DNA of 64,000 nt from an uncultured Alistipes sp. (GCA_949286165.1 CASDZK010000043.1:1-64000), one strand, 5' to 3'; counted from the first letter of the stretch, positions 36,382 through 45,266 are shown. Made by a program: numbers and translations. The notes: generated by a model from the letters alone, not told the origin.

Positions 36382-37521
36382 ATGAAAAAATTCGATTTAA
36401 CCCCGGAAGAGGCACAGCAGGTAAAAACGATGACCGAAACCTTTCTGCAAACCGAAGACCCGTCGAAATCCATCAAAGAAAACATGATCGGTTTTTACGC
36501 GGCACAGTTCGACAATATCGCCCAGGAAGAGATTGAGACCACGGTGGACAAATTGATACAAGGGACCCGGACGCTTACCGAGACCTACGCCCAAGCGCTC
36601 CAGAACGAAGGATTCGATTACGCGGAAGCGTTGAACGAAAAATGCGAAGAGTTGTCGCTGAAGGAAAAATACGAATTGTACCTGAATTTTCTGGCAGCCT
36701 TGCGCACCATCGACTACGACAACGCGACCGGCACGGAAAACGTCAATGCGTCGTTCGAAGAGATCAAAGGCAAATTATTGACCGTCCATGAAGTCGTTAC
36801 GCCGGAAATGTGCGACAAACTGCTCGAAGAAATCGGCGAATCGCTCAACAACTCCACGTTCTTCGCGACCGGAAACCAAACGATCCGCCAATTGCTGGAC
36901 GCTGCGACCGAGGGGCAAACCGCCGTAAGCGACTATCTGAATGCCAACTACGACGACATGAAACTCAAACAGTACACCGCCCTGGCCACCTACATCGCCT
37001 TTCAAAAGGGGGAAATCCCTTCCATTCCTGCAGACACCCTGCCCGAAATCGTCGCTCTGGGCATAGCGGCAGGCATCGAACAGGAAAAAATCATCGAAGA
37101 CGTGAAATCCGGCAACAAAACGTTCGAAACGGCGGCTTTATGCCTCAAGATACTGGGCGGCGTAGCGCTCTTCTGCGCCTTGGGACTGCTCATGCTATAC
37201 GTTTTAGCCGTAGCACAGGGGGCCATCATTTCCTCCGTACTCGCGCTTTTCGGAACAAGTACCATCGCCATGATCGCCGCCGGAACCATCGGCATTCTGG
37301 TTGCCGTAGGCGTCTGTCCCTACATGGTGGAAGCGGGCGGATACGTCATGTCGAAAGCCGGAGAGATTTACGACCGGATTATCGCTTTCGTCGAAGAAAC
37401 CGCCTACCCCTGGGCAGCGGAAAAGATACGCCGTTTCGTCGCATTCATCAAACAAAAACTCAGCCGGCGGGAAATTGCCACGACCGAACCCGTACAAGTC
37501 GCCCGAACCGCCGCATTTTAA
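36382..37521 (+). CDS. Membrane protein of the sigma/Hsp70 cluster, function unknown
   Basis: This 379-residue protein has a largely helical, acidic N-terminal domain (1-250), with no signal peptide. Two or three hydrophobic helices follow (about 253-278 and 280-312), then a short amphipathic, basic C-terminal tail (FVAFIKQKLSRRE). The topology suggests a large cytoplasmic sensor or scaffold tethered to the inner membrane. I recognise no family. It is the first gene after the shared box at 36328 and lies 12 bp ahead of the metalloprotease-like gene, so it probably opens the main operon. Confidence 0.7.
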   Translation: MKKFDLTPEEAQQVKTMTETFLQTEDPSKSIKENMIGFYAAQFDNIAQEEIETTVDKLIQGTRTLTETYAQALQNEGFDYAEALNEKCEELSLKEKYELYLNFLAALRTIDYDNATGTENVNASFEEIKGKLLTVHEVVTPEMCDKLLEEIGESLNNSTFFATGNQTIRQLLDAATEGQTAVSDYLNANYDDMKLKQYTALATYIAFQKGEIPSIPADTLPEIVALGIAAGIEQEKIIEDVKSGNKTFETAALCLKILGGVALFCALGLLMLYVLAVAQGAIISSVLALFGTSTIAMIAAGTIGILVAVGVCPYMVEAGGYVMSKAGEIYDRIIAFVEETAYPWAAEKIRRFVAFIKQKLSRREIATTEPVQVARTAAF

Positions 37522-37533
37522 ACCGTACGGAAT

Positions 37534-38202
37534 ATGTTAGCCCTGACGAAATTAATCTGCAAGACGATAGCCTGGATAGCGAAAGCCGCCCGGGCTATCG
37601 TCGCCCGTTTCAGACGATGGAACGAAATCCGGAACCTCGAACGCGAACGCCTCCGGCAAAAGGGAGAATACATGCGTGTACTGCTCGATTCCGACGCCGT
37701 TTACCGACCGGAAGAGTGCGACCGGCAACTGATCGAGAAATGCAAAGCGCTGGTTTCGGAGTATTTCCCCCAAGGCGTCGAAGCGACGCTTCTCCCGCTT
37801 TCGCTCGAAGCCCGGGCGGAACTGGTCCGGAAATTCACACAGGCGGCGGCGGAAACGATGGAGGTACAGATCGACGACGTCGTCTTCTCGCACCAGATGA
37901 ACGGACAAGGGTTCTTCAATTACAACACCCGGTCCGTTACCCTCAACCTGGCCTACCTCTACGTGGACGAGCCGGCAGTGTTGCGCGACGTCATCAACAC
38001 CGTTTTCCACGAGTGCAAGCACGCGCGCCAGTACCGGGCCATTCTGGAAGGGGCGGACTACGGATACAGCACCGACCTGCTGCGGGAATGGGTCCGCAAC
38101 ATCAATTTATACATCCGTCCGGAAGAGTGCGACGAAGCCTACCTGAAACAGCCGATAGAGCTCGACGCCTTCGGATTCGCCGACAGTATCATCAAATGTT
38201 AA
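37534..38202 (+). CDS. HExxH metalloprotease-like protein
   Basis: This 222-residue protein contains VFHECKHARQY, an HExxH zinc motif with His159, Glu160 and His163 on a helix. A conserved-looking ELDAFGFADS near residue 209 could give the third ligand. The N-terminus is a basic amphipathic helix (residues 1-30) that could lie on the membrane. Single-domain HExxH proteins of this size include regulators that cleave repressors, such as ImmA/IrrE, but overall similarity to them is not visible. It lies 12 bp after the membrane-protein gene and 10 bp before the next. Proteolytic activity is inferred from the motif alone. Confidence 0.65.
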   Translation: MLALTKLICKTIAWIAKAARAIVARFRRWNEIRNLERERLRQKGEYMRVLLDSDAVYRPEECDRQLIEKCKALVSEYFPQGVEATLLPLSLEARAELVRKFTQAAAETMEVQIDDVVFSHQMNGQGFFNYNTRSVTLNLAYLYVDEPAVLRDVINTVFHECKHARQYRAILEGADYGYSTDLLREWVRNINLYIRPEECDEAYLKQPIELDAFGFADSIIKC

Positions 38203-38212
38203 AACGAACCGT

Positions 38213-38629
38213 ATGAAAATCATCAAATACAAAGACCTCCTCAACTACCTCATCGAGGAAGACGGACTAACCATTCCCGAAGCCCTGCGGACCATCCGCC
38301 GGATTCGGCAGCTGGATCCCCGGATCCTGAAAGGAATCGAAGCCTGGATCGACGGGGACACCCCCGACCTGGCTTTCGCCGGCGTTTCTTATGCCGATTT
38401 GGTCGAGACCGAAAAAATGCGGCCCGTCCGGGCCTTCCTGTTCCTGGACTGGCTCAGGCGGGAACCGGCCATAGCCACCGACTATCTATGCACGAAACTG
38501 AAAAAAGACTCCGTCGCCGAACTGGACGACGCCAACCGGACCTTGCTGGAAGAAGCGGCCCGCCGACTGCAAGCGGACCCGGACGAACCGGACCGGCCGG
38601 AAGACGAAACCGATATCCGTATCCCTTAA
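38213..38629 (+). CDS. Small helical protein of unknown function
   Basis: This 138-residue soluble protein is mostly alpha-helical and carries a strongly acidic tail (ADPDEPDRPEDETD). There is no signal peptide, membrane segment or catalytic motif. I do not recognise a family. It lies 10 bp after the HExxH gene and 16 bp before the AAA+ gene, within the same operon, so an adaptor or regulatory role for one of these neighbours is possible. Confidence 0.65.
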   Translation: MKIIKYKDLLNYLIEEDGLTIPEALRTIRRIRQLDPRILKGIEAWIDGDTPDLAFAGVSYADLVETEKMRPVRAFLFLDWLRREPAIATDYLCTKLKKDSVAELDDANRTLLEEAARRLQADPDEPDRPEDETDIRIP

Positions 38630-38645
38630 CCCTCAACGTCCCATC

Positions 38646-40565
38646 ATGAACTTCAAAGAGACCCAGGCGGGAAAAGTGGCCGAAGCCGTCAAACTGGCCT
38701 ACCTTTCGCATACGCCGTTCGTCCACATCGTCACGAACGAGCTGGAGCTGTGCAACCGCATATTCGACACGCGATTTTGCAGCATCATCCAGCCTTGCCG
38801 GATTCAGAACTCCGTAAAACAACTGTCGAACTACCAATATAAGAATACGTTCAAATTGACGGATTACGAGAAAATGCCGATTCTGAACGTCATCGTCACG
38901 CCTTCCGCCATCGACCCGAGCGACGCCCTCCAGTTCCTGAATCTTTACCTGAACCTGCCCCCGTCGTCCTATTCGGAAAAAACCTCCTATTCCGACACGG
39001 CTGTCGCCAACGCCCGGAAATCCCTCTGGGTAACCCTGTCGCCTTCCGCCGAAATCCCCAAAGAGATCGCGGCCTATACCCAACTGATATTCGCAGACCC
39101 CTTGTCGGACGAGGAGATCGCGGAAACCATCGGATCGGTGCTGGACGACTTCCGCATCCCCGCGGGAAACGGGGAACTCGTCAACCGGATGACCGTCAGT
39201 TTCCGAGGGTTCGGAAAAGGTAAGATACGGCAAGCTTTGGAAAAAATGATCGTGGCCGAATATCTGGGGAAAGAAGACGCCGACGAAGAAAAAATCTTCA
39301 AAATCATCCAGGCCGAAAAAAAACAACTGTTGGACAAAAGCGAAGGACTGCGTTGGGAAACTTATACCGACCAGGAAGCCTCCGGGCTGGCCGCCATTTC
39401 CGACTGGCTGGACGAACGGATCGATATCTTCAACGACATCGAACATGCGAGACGTCAGGGCATAGACGCACCCAAAGGGGTACTGATATCGGGCATTCCG
39501 GGGTCCGGAAAATCCCTGATGGCGAAATTCGCGGCTTCCAAGCTCGGCCTGCCCCTGATATCGATGGACATGGGCGCCTTGATGGGGGGCATCGTCGGTT
39601 CCAGCGAGCACAACATGATCGAGGCCCTGCGGATGGCGGAAACGATGGCTCCCTGCGTCCTCTGGATCGACGAGATAGAAAAGGCGTTTTCCGGAGCCAA
39701 AAGCAGCCAGTCGGACGGCGGCGTGGCCCAACGCATGTTCGGCCGCTTTCTAACCTGGATGCAGGAAAAAACCGCTGCCTGCTTCGTATTCGCCACCTCC
39801 AACGACATTACGGACCTGCCGTCCGAACTGTTTCGCAGCGAACGTTTCGACCGGAAATTCTATACTTTCATGCCTTCCGCCGCCGAATGCTGCGAAATCT
39901 TCGCCGGAAACATCCGATACCAGAACCGGGTATTCCGCAAGGAACAGGAGAAATCGGCTCCATTCGGCTCCCACGGTTTGAAACAGCTTTTTTCGACCCG
40001 TATGGAAGATCCGGCATTCTGGCTGCCGATTCTGGAAACGGCCTGCCTCCCGAACGGTTGCGAACTGGAACAGGACAAGAAAAACGGCGCCTGGAAATGG
40101 AAAGACAACCGCAAGCCCAAAAACAAATTGCTGACGGGCGCCGACATCAGCGTCATCCTGAAAGAAGCGAAATTCGCCGTATTCAAGCAACGCCTTACCC
40201 ACGAATCCAAAACCGCCGTGTACAGCGACCGGGCAATGGAACAGGCAGTCAGAAAAGTCGTCGCCGGCTTCAGTTCCTATGGAGAAACCAACCTGAAGAA
40301 TATCGTAAAATGTTTCCTGAAGCTGCATGAAAACGAATTCGATCCGGCTTCGGGCCGATGCATCATCGATTTCTCCCGTTACGACGACGACGATTTCATC
40401 TACCATTTTACCGAACAGGATACGGCGAACCTGAAATCCGAATACGACAAAGTACTGCTCAAAACCCTGACGGGCGCCATCAACCGTTACGCGGAAGATC
40501 TGGTTTGCGAAAACACGAACCGGACGCGGGTAGTAGTCGACGACCCTAAACAGAACACGTTATGA
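38646..40565 (+). CDS. Ycf46-like AAA+ ATPase
   Basis: This 639-residue ATPase has an N-terminal helical domain (1-240), then a AAA+ core with Walker A GIPGSGKS (283-290) and Walker B CVLWIDEIEKAF (337-348). Sensor-1 is FATSND with Asn386, and arginine-finger candidates lie in RSERFDRKF (397-405). The run WLDERIDIF, then PKGVLISGIPGSGKSLMAK, and the EALRMAETMAPCVLWIDEIEKAF stretch match the Ycf46 group of FtsH-like AAA proteins. The C-terminal 230 residues are an unrecognised helical region. It lacks an own protease site, so it may unfold substrates for the HExxH protein or remodel a complex with the Hsp70-like protein. Its last four bases overlap the next gene. Confidence 0.85.
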   Translation: MNFKETQAGKVAEAVKLAYLSHTPFVHIVTNELELCNRIFDTRFCSIIQPCRIQNSVKQLSNYQYKNTFKLTDYEKMPILNVIVTPSAIDPSDALQFLNLYLNLPPSSYSEKTSYSDTAVANARKSLWVTLSPSAEIPKEIAAYTQLIFADPLSDEEIAETIGSVLDDFRIPAGNGELVNRMTVSFRGFGKGKIRQALEKMIVAEYLGKEDADEEKIFKIIQAEKKQLLDKSEGLRWETYTDQEASGLAAISDWLDERIDIFNDIEHARRQGIDAPKGVLISGIPGSGKSLMAKFAASKLGLPLISMDMGALMGGIVGSSEHNMIEALRMAETMAPCVLWIDEIEKAFSGAKSSQSDGGVAQRMFGRFLTWMQEKTAACFVFATSNDITDLPSELFRSERFDRKFYTFMPSAAECCEIFAGNIRYQNRVFRKEQEKSAPFGSHGLKQLFSTRMEDPAFWLPILETACLPNGCELEQDKKNGAWKWKDNRKPKNKLLTGADISVILKEAKFAVFKQRLTHESKTAVYSDRAMEQAVRKVVAGFSSYGETNLKNIVKCFLKLHENEFDPASGRCIIDFSRYDDDDFIYHFTEQDTANLKSEYDKVLLKTLTGAINRYAEDLVCENTNRTRVVVDDPKQNTL

Positions 40566-41602
40566 AACTGAACGATACCCTGATTACCTCCCCCGACGAT
40601 TTTGCCCGTCATTTTTCGTTTGTCGAATTCTGGATCAAGCACGATCTGTTTCTCCGCGACCTGAATCCCGAACGGATTTTCTACGCGACCGACCGGCAAC
40701 GGCAGCTTTACAAAGTAGTGGAAGCCTGGCTGAAAACGGAAGAAAGCGAAACGCCGGAACCTCCGACATACGTATTCGACGAAACGGCCCGGGCCATCAT
40801 CCGGACAACCGTTTCCGAACCGGACGAAGCCCCCTGCACACTGCCGGTACAGATAAACGGCGACGCCGTTCCCGCAATGAAATCAGTTACCGGGACGAAC
40901 GCCGCCCGGACGGCCGGCATCCTGGCCCTGTACGAATTAGCGGAAAAACCGTTAGACATAACCGATTTGAAAACCGCCTTCGCCGAAGTCGATCTCGACT
41001 CGGACGAAATTATCCTGCAAGCCGGCATTACCAAGAACTTTCCGTCCGACCTGTCGAAAATTCGGGGGAAACTGACCCTGAAAAAAATCCGCATTTGCGG
41101 CACAAGCCCTTTGGAAACGCGCATCCTTTTCAACGGGAAAGAGGCCGGCACACTGAAATCCGGCGAATGCGCCTACGTCACGGCAGCCAACGGGCAGTTC
41201 ATCGAATTGCTGGACCACCGGCTGGAAAACGAACGGTATTGCCTGAACCTGCGCTGCGCCGAAAACGGAAAGACCTATTTAGAAATCTACGACAAGAAAC
41301 AGGAGCGGGTGGAACGGCAGGAAGATATTACCTCGTTCGCGCTGGCGGGCAATGAAGACTACGTATATCTGTACAAAAAGAAAATCAGAAGCACCCGGGC
41401 CGATTCCGACAAGCTTTACTATCTGCTGGACTTAGGCGACGAACCGCTGTACATCAAATCGGCCGGCCGGCATTTTATCGTCCTGCTGAACGACGGCACG
41501 GTAAAATCCACCGACAAAACCTGCGAAAGGCACGGCGTATTTTCGACGCGCGTTACCCCGAACGGAAAAATCGAATATAACGACAAACGACATGGAAAAT
41601 AA
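40562..41602 (+). CDS. Beta-rich protein of unknown function
   Basis: This 346-residue protein has a helical N-terminal part (about 1-60), then predicted beta segments with a PEGA-like repeat flavour (RILFNGKEAGTLKSGECAYV, EIYDKKQERVERQEDI). The C-terminal strands (YLYKKKIRST, FIVLLNDGTVKS) look like blades of a small propeller. There is no signal peptide. It overlaps the AAA+ gene by four bases and the next gene by 11 bp, so all three are translationally coupled. I do not recognise a family; a substrate-recognition partner is possible by position only. Confidence 0.65.
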   Translation: MKLNDTLITSPDDFARHFSFVEFWIKHDLFLRDLNPERIFYATDRQRQLYKVVEAWLKTEESETPEPPTYVFDETARAIIRTTVSEPDEAPCTLPVQINGDAVPAMKSVTGTNAARTAGILALYELAEKPLDITDLKTAFAEVDLDSDEIILQAGITKNFPSDLSKIRGKLTLKKIRICGTSPLETRILFNGKEAGTLKSGECAYVTAANGQFIELLDHRLENERYCLNLRCAENGKTYLEIYDKKQERVERQEDITSFALAGNEDYVYLYKKKIRSTRADSDKLYYLLDLGDEPLYIKSAGRHFIVLLNDGTVKSTDKTCERHGVFSTRVTPNGKIEYNDKRHGK

Positions 41603-42386
41603 AGAAAATTACGAAAAACAGATCGAACAACTGCTGGCCCGGCAAGGAACGGCCGACGAATTGCAGAACCTTTGCCGCAACATAGCCTGCGAAGCGTTGA
41701 ACAGGCTGTACGGCATGTCGGAAGAAAAGAAACGGGCCGCCCTGCGGTTATGCCGGGAATACCATTTCCACATCCGGGAAAAAGCCGGCGCCGCACCGGC
41801 CGCCTCTTCCCCCTCGTTCCTGCAATACGCAGGCGTCGTTGCGGCCGTTACAGGCATGGCATTGCTGACCTATTGGGACGTTTCCACAGGAAAAGCCTGC
41901 CTGATCGGCCTGGTCATAGGCATAGTCGTCCACTATTTTTCGACCGGGAGACAGATACCCGCCGAACACCGGACGAAGGAACACGGACGGATAGAAACGA
42001 CCGCGAACGAACTGGTCCGGCAAATCGAAACGCTGTTGTCCGTCTTGGAAACCCTGGCCCGAACGGAACAAACCGAAGACGAAGAGACCTACCCGTTAGA
42101 CGGCAAATACCGGGACATTCTCGCTTTCCTGAACAACTCCTACATGGACTGCCTGGGATTCGGAGAAGAATGCGCCCTCTTTTTCCGGAAACAGATCAAA
42201 AAAATCCTGGCCGTTTCCGGATACGAGCTGCTCGACTATTCTCCCGAAGAGGCGGACCGTTTCGATACGGATTACGCCAACGGGATCGACCAGCCCGACA
42301 TCGCCGAATACGCCATCCGCAACAAAAAGACGGACCGGACCGTAGTGAAAGGAAAAGTTTTCCTGCCGAACAGCAAACAACAGTAA
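41592..42386 (+). CDS. Membrane protein with GrpE-like C-terminal domain
   Basis: This 264-residue protein has a helical N-terminus, two adjacent membrane helices (about 77-95 and 100-117), a long helix from 125 to 160, and a C-terminal domain. That domain runs from a helix near 170-210 into GYELLDYSPEEADRFD and ends with VVKGKVFLPN. It resembles the end of GrpE, the nucleotide-exchange factor of Hsp70: a long helix, then a beta head with a KGY-like terminal strand. The next gene encodes an Hsp70-like ATPase, which strengthens the reading. It would be a membrane-anchored exchange factor; this is inference. Confidence 0.6.
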   Translation: MENKENYEKQIEQLLARQGTADELQNLCRNIACEALNRLYGMSEEKKRAALRLCREYHFHIREKAGAAPAASSPSFLQYAGVVAAVTGMALLTYWDVSTGKACLIGLVIGIVVHYFSTGRQIPAEHRTKEHGRIETTANELVRQIETLLSVLETLARTEQTEDEETYPLDGKYRDILAFLNNSYMDCLGFGEECALFFRKQIKKILAVSGYELLDYSPEEADRFDTDYANGIDQPDIAEYAIRNKKTDRTVVKGKVFLPNSKQQ

Positions 42387-42419
42387 TTCCTGCAAACAAC
42401 ATATCCCAAAACCGAAATC

Positions 42420-44243
42420 ATGAAGATACAATACCTGATCGGCGGAGACTTCGGCCACGGCGAAACAACCATTTCCAAATTCGACCTGGCTAAAGGTATT
42501 CTGCAACACGAACCCATCGTAAAATCAAGCAAAGACGAAGAAAAAAAAGTCATATCGGCCATCTGTAAAGACCGGCAGTCGGGCCGGTGGAAATTCGTAC
42601 TCAACGAAAGCGATTACGTCAATCCTTACCTGAACGCCTGTCTCAAGGGCCGCATATCGGAAATAAAGGACGACCCCGAACGCGTAGAAGCTTTCAAAGC
42701 GTTCATCGGACTGGTATTCGACGCCATTTTGGATAACGACAACGATCTGACATACAACCCCGAAACGGGAGAAAAGAATTTCATGTTCTTCATCGCCTGC
42801 CCTTCCGGATGGGAGGAGAAGGACCACAACGCCCCCAAGGAATATATCGAGTTTTTCAGGCAGGTCCTTCCGGCGGAATGGGTCATCAAAGAGTCGGACG
42901 CCGCATTCTTCAAATTCAAGGAACAATATGCGGGACAAACCGTCCTGATTATCGACATCGGTTCCAGCACCATCGACTTCACGGCCTACGGCGACGACCG
43001 TCTGATCTGTTCCTTCGGAGCCAACGAAGGCGCCCATCAAGTGGAACGGACCCTTCTCGAATACATCGAAGAGACCGAAGAAACGCATCCGGAAGCCTAT
43101 ATGGAAGTAAAACAATGGAACGAGGCCCACGGCAACGCCCGGATTCGAATCCGTCAGGGAGAAGAACTGTATATCCGGGAACAGAAAGAAAACTTCCATA
43201 CCTACGAGAAAGATTGCATCGATCTAAGCCTGCGCTGCCATCAACTGGCTCCCTTGTTCCCGAACAAAACCAAACGCCTGCTCGATTACACCTATTCCCG
43301 GCAGGAGTTCGACAAGATTATCGGCACCTACAAACAAAATCTCCGCAAAGCCTTGCTCGAAGCCAAACAACGGCTGGTTTCGAAAGGTTTTACCCCCGAT
43401 ACCGTCATCCTTTCGGGAGGCGCTTCCCGTATGACCTTCATTGAGGAGATGCTGCGGGAAATTTTCCCGTCTTCCAACATAGAGACGGACGGCCACCCGG
43501 AATACGTAGTTTCCGACGGCATCGTGGAATACGCCAAAGTATATGTCCTGTGCGAAGAATCCATCCGTAAACTGTTCGAAGAGTTTTGCTCCTGGGCGGA
43601 CTGTCCGGACCATTCCCTGAAAAATCCGCCTAAAACCGTCTTAGCCCAAAAAATCAAACGTTCGATCGAGTCGGCCATGGACGCAGGGGACGCGGAACTG
43701 CTGCAAAAAGAACTGACCGTGCGGTACGTGGACCCGGAACCGACGCCCGAAGCGGACCGGACGGCTTTCAAATACCTGTACGACACGGCCGACGACATTA
43801 TCGCGCATTTCAGCGACTTTGCGGAAAAGTTCAGCGACATCGTGAACGGCATACTGAACCGGGACCTGAACGACTACTTTTCGGACAAAATCAAGGAGCT
43901 GATCCGTACCCACTACAAGAAAGAAATCGACATCAGATTTTCGGTCGATATCGACCTGTCCGACTTTATCAAAACGCTGAGATTTACCCTCTCGAAACCC
44001 ATGAAGAATCTGGGCTGGACAGGATGGTTCTACTTCAAGGACCGGGATATTTCCAGAAACAGGGAGGTCCGGAAAGAAGCGGCCGAACATCTGGTCAAAG
44101 AGTACAAGTCCTATTTTGAAGGATGGACGGTCAATTTGGGCGAAAACACCATGCAACAAATCATCGACCAGATAAAAACCGCCGTCCACGACAAAATCCG
44201 GCAGACTGTATCGGAGAACGAGCTGTTCAAACTGACCAAATAA
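42420..44243 (+). CDS. Hsp70-like ATPase with a non-canonical C-terminus
   Basis: This 607-residue protein has the actin/Hsp70 ATPase fold. Phosphate-1 is IGGDFGHGETTISKFD (7-22), phosphate-2 is LIIDIGSSTIDFTAYG (176-191), and the adenosine loop is VILSGGASRM (329-338), followed by SDGIVEYAKV. The N-terminal 380 residues are therefore a full nucleotide-binding domain. The remaining 225 residues are helical and show no similarity to the beta-sandwich substrate-binding domain of DnaK. No DnaJ with an HPD motif is in the window; the GrpE-like gene is just upstream. It ends before an intrinsic terminator at 44266, so it closes the main operon. Confidence 0.85.
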   Translation: MKIQYLIGGDFGHGETTISKFDLAKGILQHEPIVKSSKDEEKKVISAICKDRQSGRWKFVLNESDYVNPYLNACLKGRISEIKDDPERVEAFKAFIGLVFDAILDNDNDLTYNPETGEKNFMFFIACPSGWEEKDHNAPKEYIEFFRQVLPAEWVIKESDAAFFKFKEQYAGQTVLIIDIGSSTIDFTAYGDDRLICSFGANEGAHQVERTLLEYIEETEETHPEAYMEVKQWNEAHGNARIRIRQGEELYIREQKENFHTYEKDCIDLSLRCHQLAPLFPNKTKRLLDYTYSRQEFDKIIGTYKQNLRKALLEAKQRLVSKGFTPDTVILSGGASRMTFIEEMLREIFPSSNIETDGHPEYVVSDGIVEYAKVYVLCEESIRKLFEEFCSWADCPDHSLKNPPKTVLAQKIKRSIESAMDAGDAELLQKELTVRYVDPEPTPEADRTAFKYLYDTADDIIAHFSDFAEKFSDIVNGILNRDLNDYFSDKIKELIRTHYKKEIDIRFSVDIDLSDFIKTLRFTLSKPMKNLGWTGWFYFKDRDISRNREVRKEAAEHLVKEYKSYFEGWTVNLGENTMQQIIDQIKTAVHDKIRQTVSENELFKLTK

Positions 44244-44265
44244 AAAGCCTGCACGGCCGGCCCCC

Positions 44266-44305
44266 ATGCGGAACAACGAAAAAAACGGTTGTCCCGCATT
44301 TTTTT
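44266..44305 (+). terminator. Intrinsic terminator after the Hsp70-like gene
   Basis: The arms atgcggaacaac (44266-44277) and gttgtcccgcat (44288-44299) pair with one mismatch and run directly into seven T residues. It splits the cluster into two transcription units. Confidence 0.85.
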
Positions 44306-44336
44306 CGTCGTTCGGGATAGATCGGTCCTCTCGTCC

Positions 44337-44354
44337 GCCTCTATTGAAGAAACC
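44337..44354 (+). promoter_or_regulatory. Shared box, copy 2, candidate sigma target
   Basis: gcctctattgaagaaacc is nearly the same as 36328-36345. It lies 32 bp after the terminator's T-run and 17 bp before the DUF1232 gene, in the right place for a promoter of the second half of the cluster. Confidence 0.45.
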
Positions 44355-44371
44355 GCTAAAATATTCTCATC

Positions 44372-44743
44372 ATGAAAAAGCACGTTACCGACGGTTCTCC
44401 GATCTGGGGAAAAATTCCGGGAAAAATCGGCGAATATGCCGGAAAAATCGGACGGGCGAGTACGCGCCCCCTCCTTCTTCTGTATTACGTCCTGCAAAGT
44501 CCCGACACACCGAAACAGGACAAGCTCCTGATTCTCTCCGCCCTGTCGTACCTGATTCTCCCTGTCGATCTGATTTCGGCCAGACGGCTGCCGGTTATCG
44601 GCTGGATCGACGAAATCATCGCCTTGGGAACCGCCTACCGAAAAGCCCGCCGATACGTTACCCCGGCCATGGAGGCGAAAGCCGACAAGGTATTGAACCA
44701 ATGGTTTCCCGAATATGCGGAATATGGAACGCTCCCCGAATAA
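44372..44743 (+). CDS. DUF1232 (YkvA-like) protein
   Basis: This 123-residue protein contains the DUF1232 signature: LILSALSYLILPVDLIS followed by LPVIGWIDEIIALGTAYR, a hydrophobic hairpin found in small membrane-associated proteins of unknown function across bacteria. It opens the second transcription unit of the cluster, after the terminator at 44266 and the shared box at 44337. It overlaps the next gene by about 20 bp. Members often sit beside stress or defence genes, but no biochemical role is established. Confidence 0.82.
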   Translation: MKKHVTDGSPIWGKIPGKIGEYAGKIGRASTRPLLLLYYVLQSPDTPKQDKLLILSALSYLILPVDLISARRLPVIGWIDEIIALGTAYRKARRYVTPAMEAKADKVLNQWFPEYAEYGTLPE

Positions 44744-45266
44744 CGACCGCCTCGAATGGTTAAACCGGGAAGTCGGCTACGTTCTCCGGGGAACGGCTGC
44801 CGGAACCGTATTCGAAGGCGAAACATGGGTAAACGAACTGCTGGCAGCCCCTGCTTACGACAATGTCGTGCGTATCATAGCCCGAAGGTTCGAAGGCCGT
44901 TTTTCATTTGCATGGCCGGGCCTGTTATGCCAGACCGGCCGGGCCTCATGGGACGAAAAATACGGATTGATGGCTCTGTTCAATCGCGGAACCCACCGGA
45001 TGTACATGCCGGTAAACGCCCGCCAACTCAGCGACTCCCGATGGGCAAAATATCCGCAGGAACGTTTGCGCCTGCTGAAACGGGGAAGCCTGTTGGCATA
45101 CCTGTCCCGCATGCCAGACGGGCAAATCGAGCTTCTCCACCGCTTCCGGAAACCGGCCAACGGGAACCAGGAAGACGACGAACCGGAAATATGGATGCAA
45201 GGCATTTACGACAAGCGGGGGCACCTGACGGCCCCGTTCGCATTGGAAGAAATCGAATCCTGCTAA
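44724..45266 (+). CDS. Protein of unknown function
   Basis: This 180-residue protein starts at the ATG at 44724 (MERSPNNDRLEWL), three codons inside the longest frame. It is rich in Arg and aromatic residues, with segments such as AWPGLLCQTGRASWDEKYG and RGTHRMYMPVNARQL that look like beta strands of a compact globular domain. The tail is acidic. There is no signal peptide or membrane helix and I recognise no family. It overlaps the DUF1232 gene and precedes the FtsZ-C-like gene by 49 bp. Confidence 0.65.
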   Translation: MERSPNNDRLEWLNREVGYVLRGTAAGTVFEGETWVNELLAAPAYDNVVRIIARRFEGRFSFAWPGLLCQTGRASWDEKYGLMALFNRGTHRMYMPVNARQLSDSRWAKYPQERLRLLKRGSLLAYLSRMPDGQIELLHRFRKPANGNQEDDEPEIWMQGIYDKRGHLTAPFALEEIESC

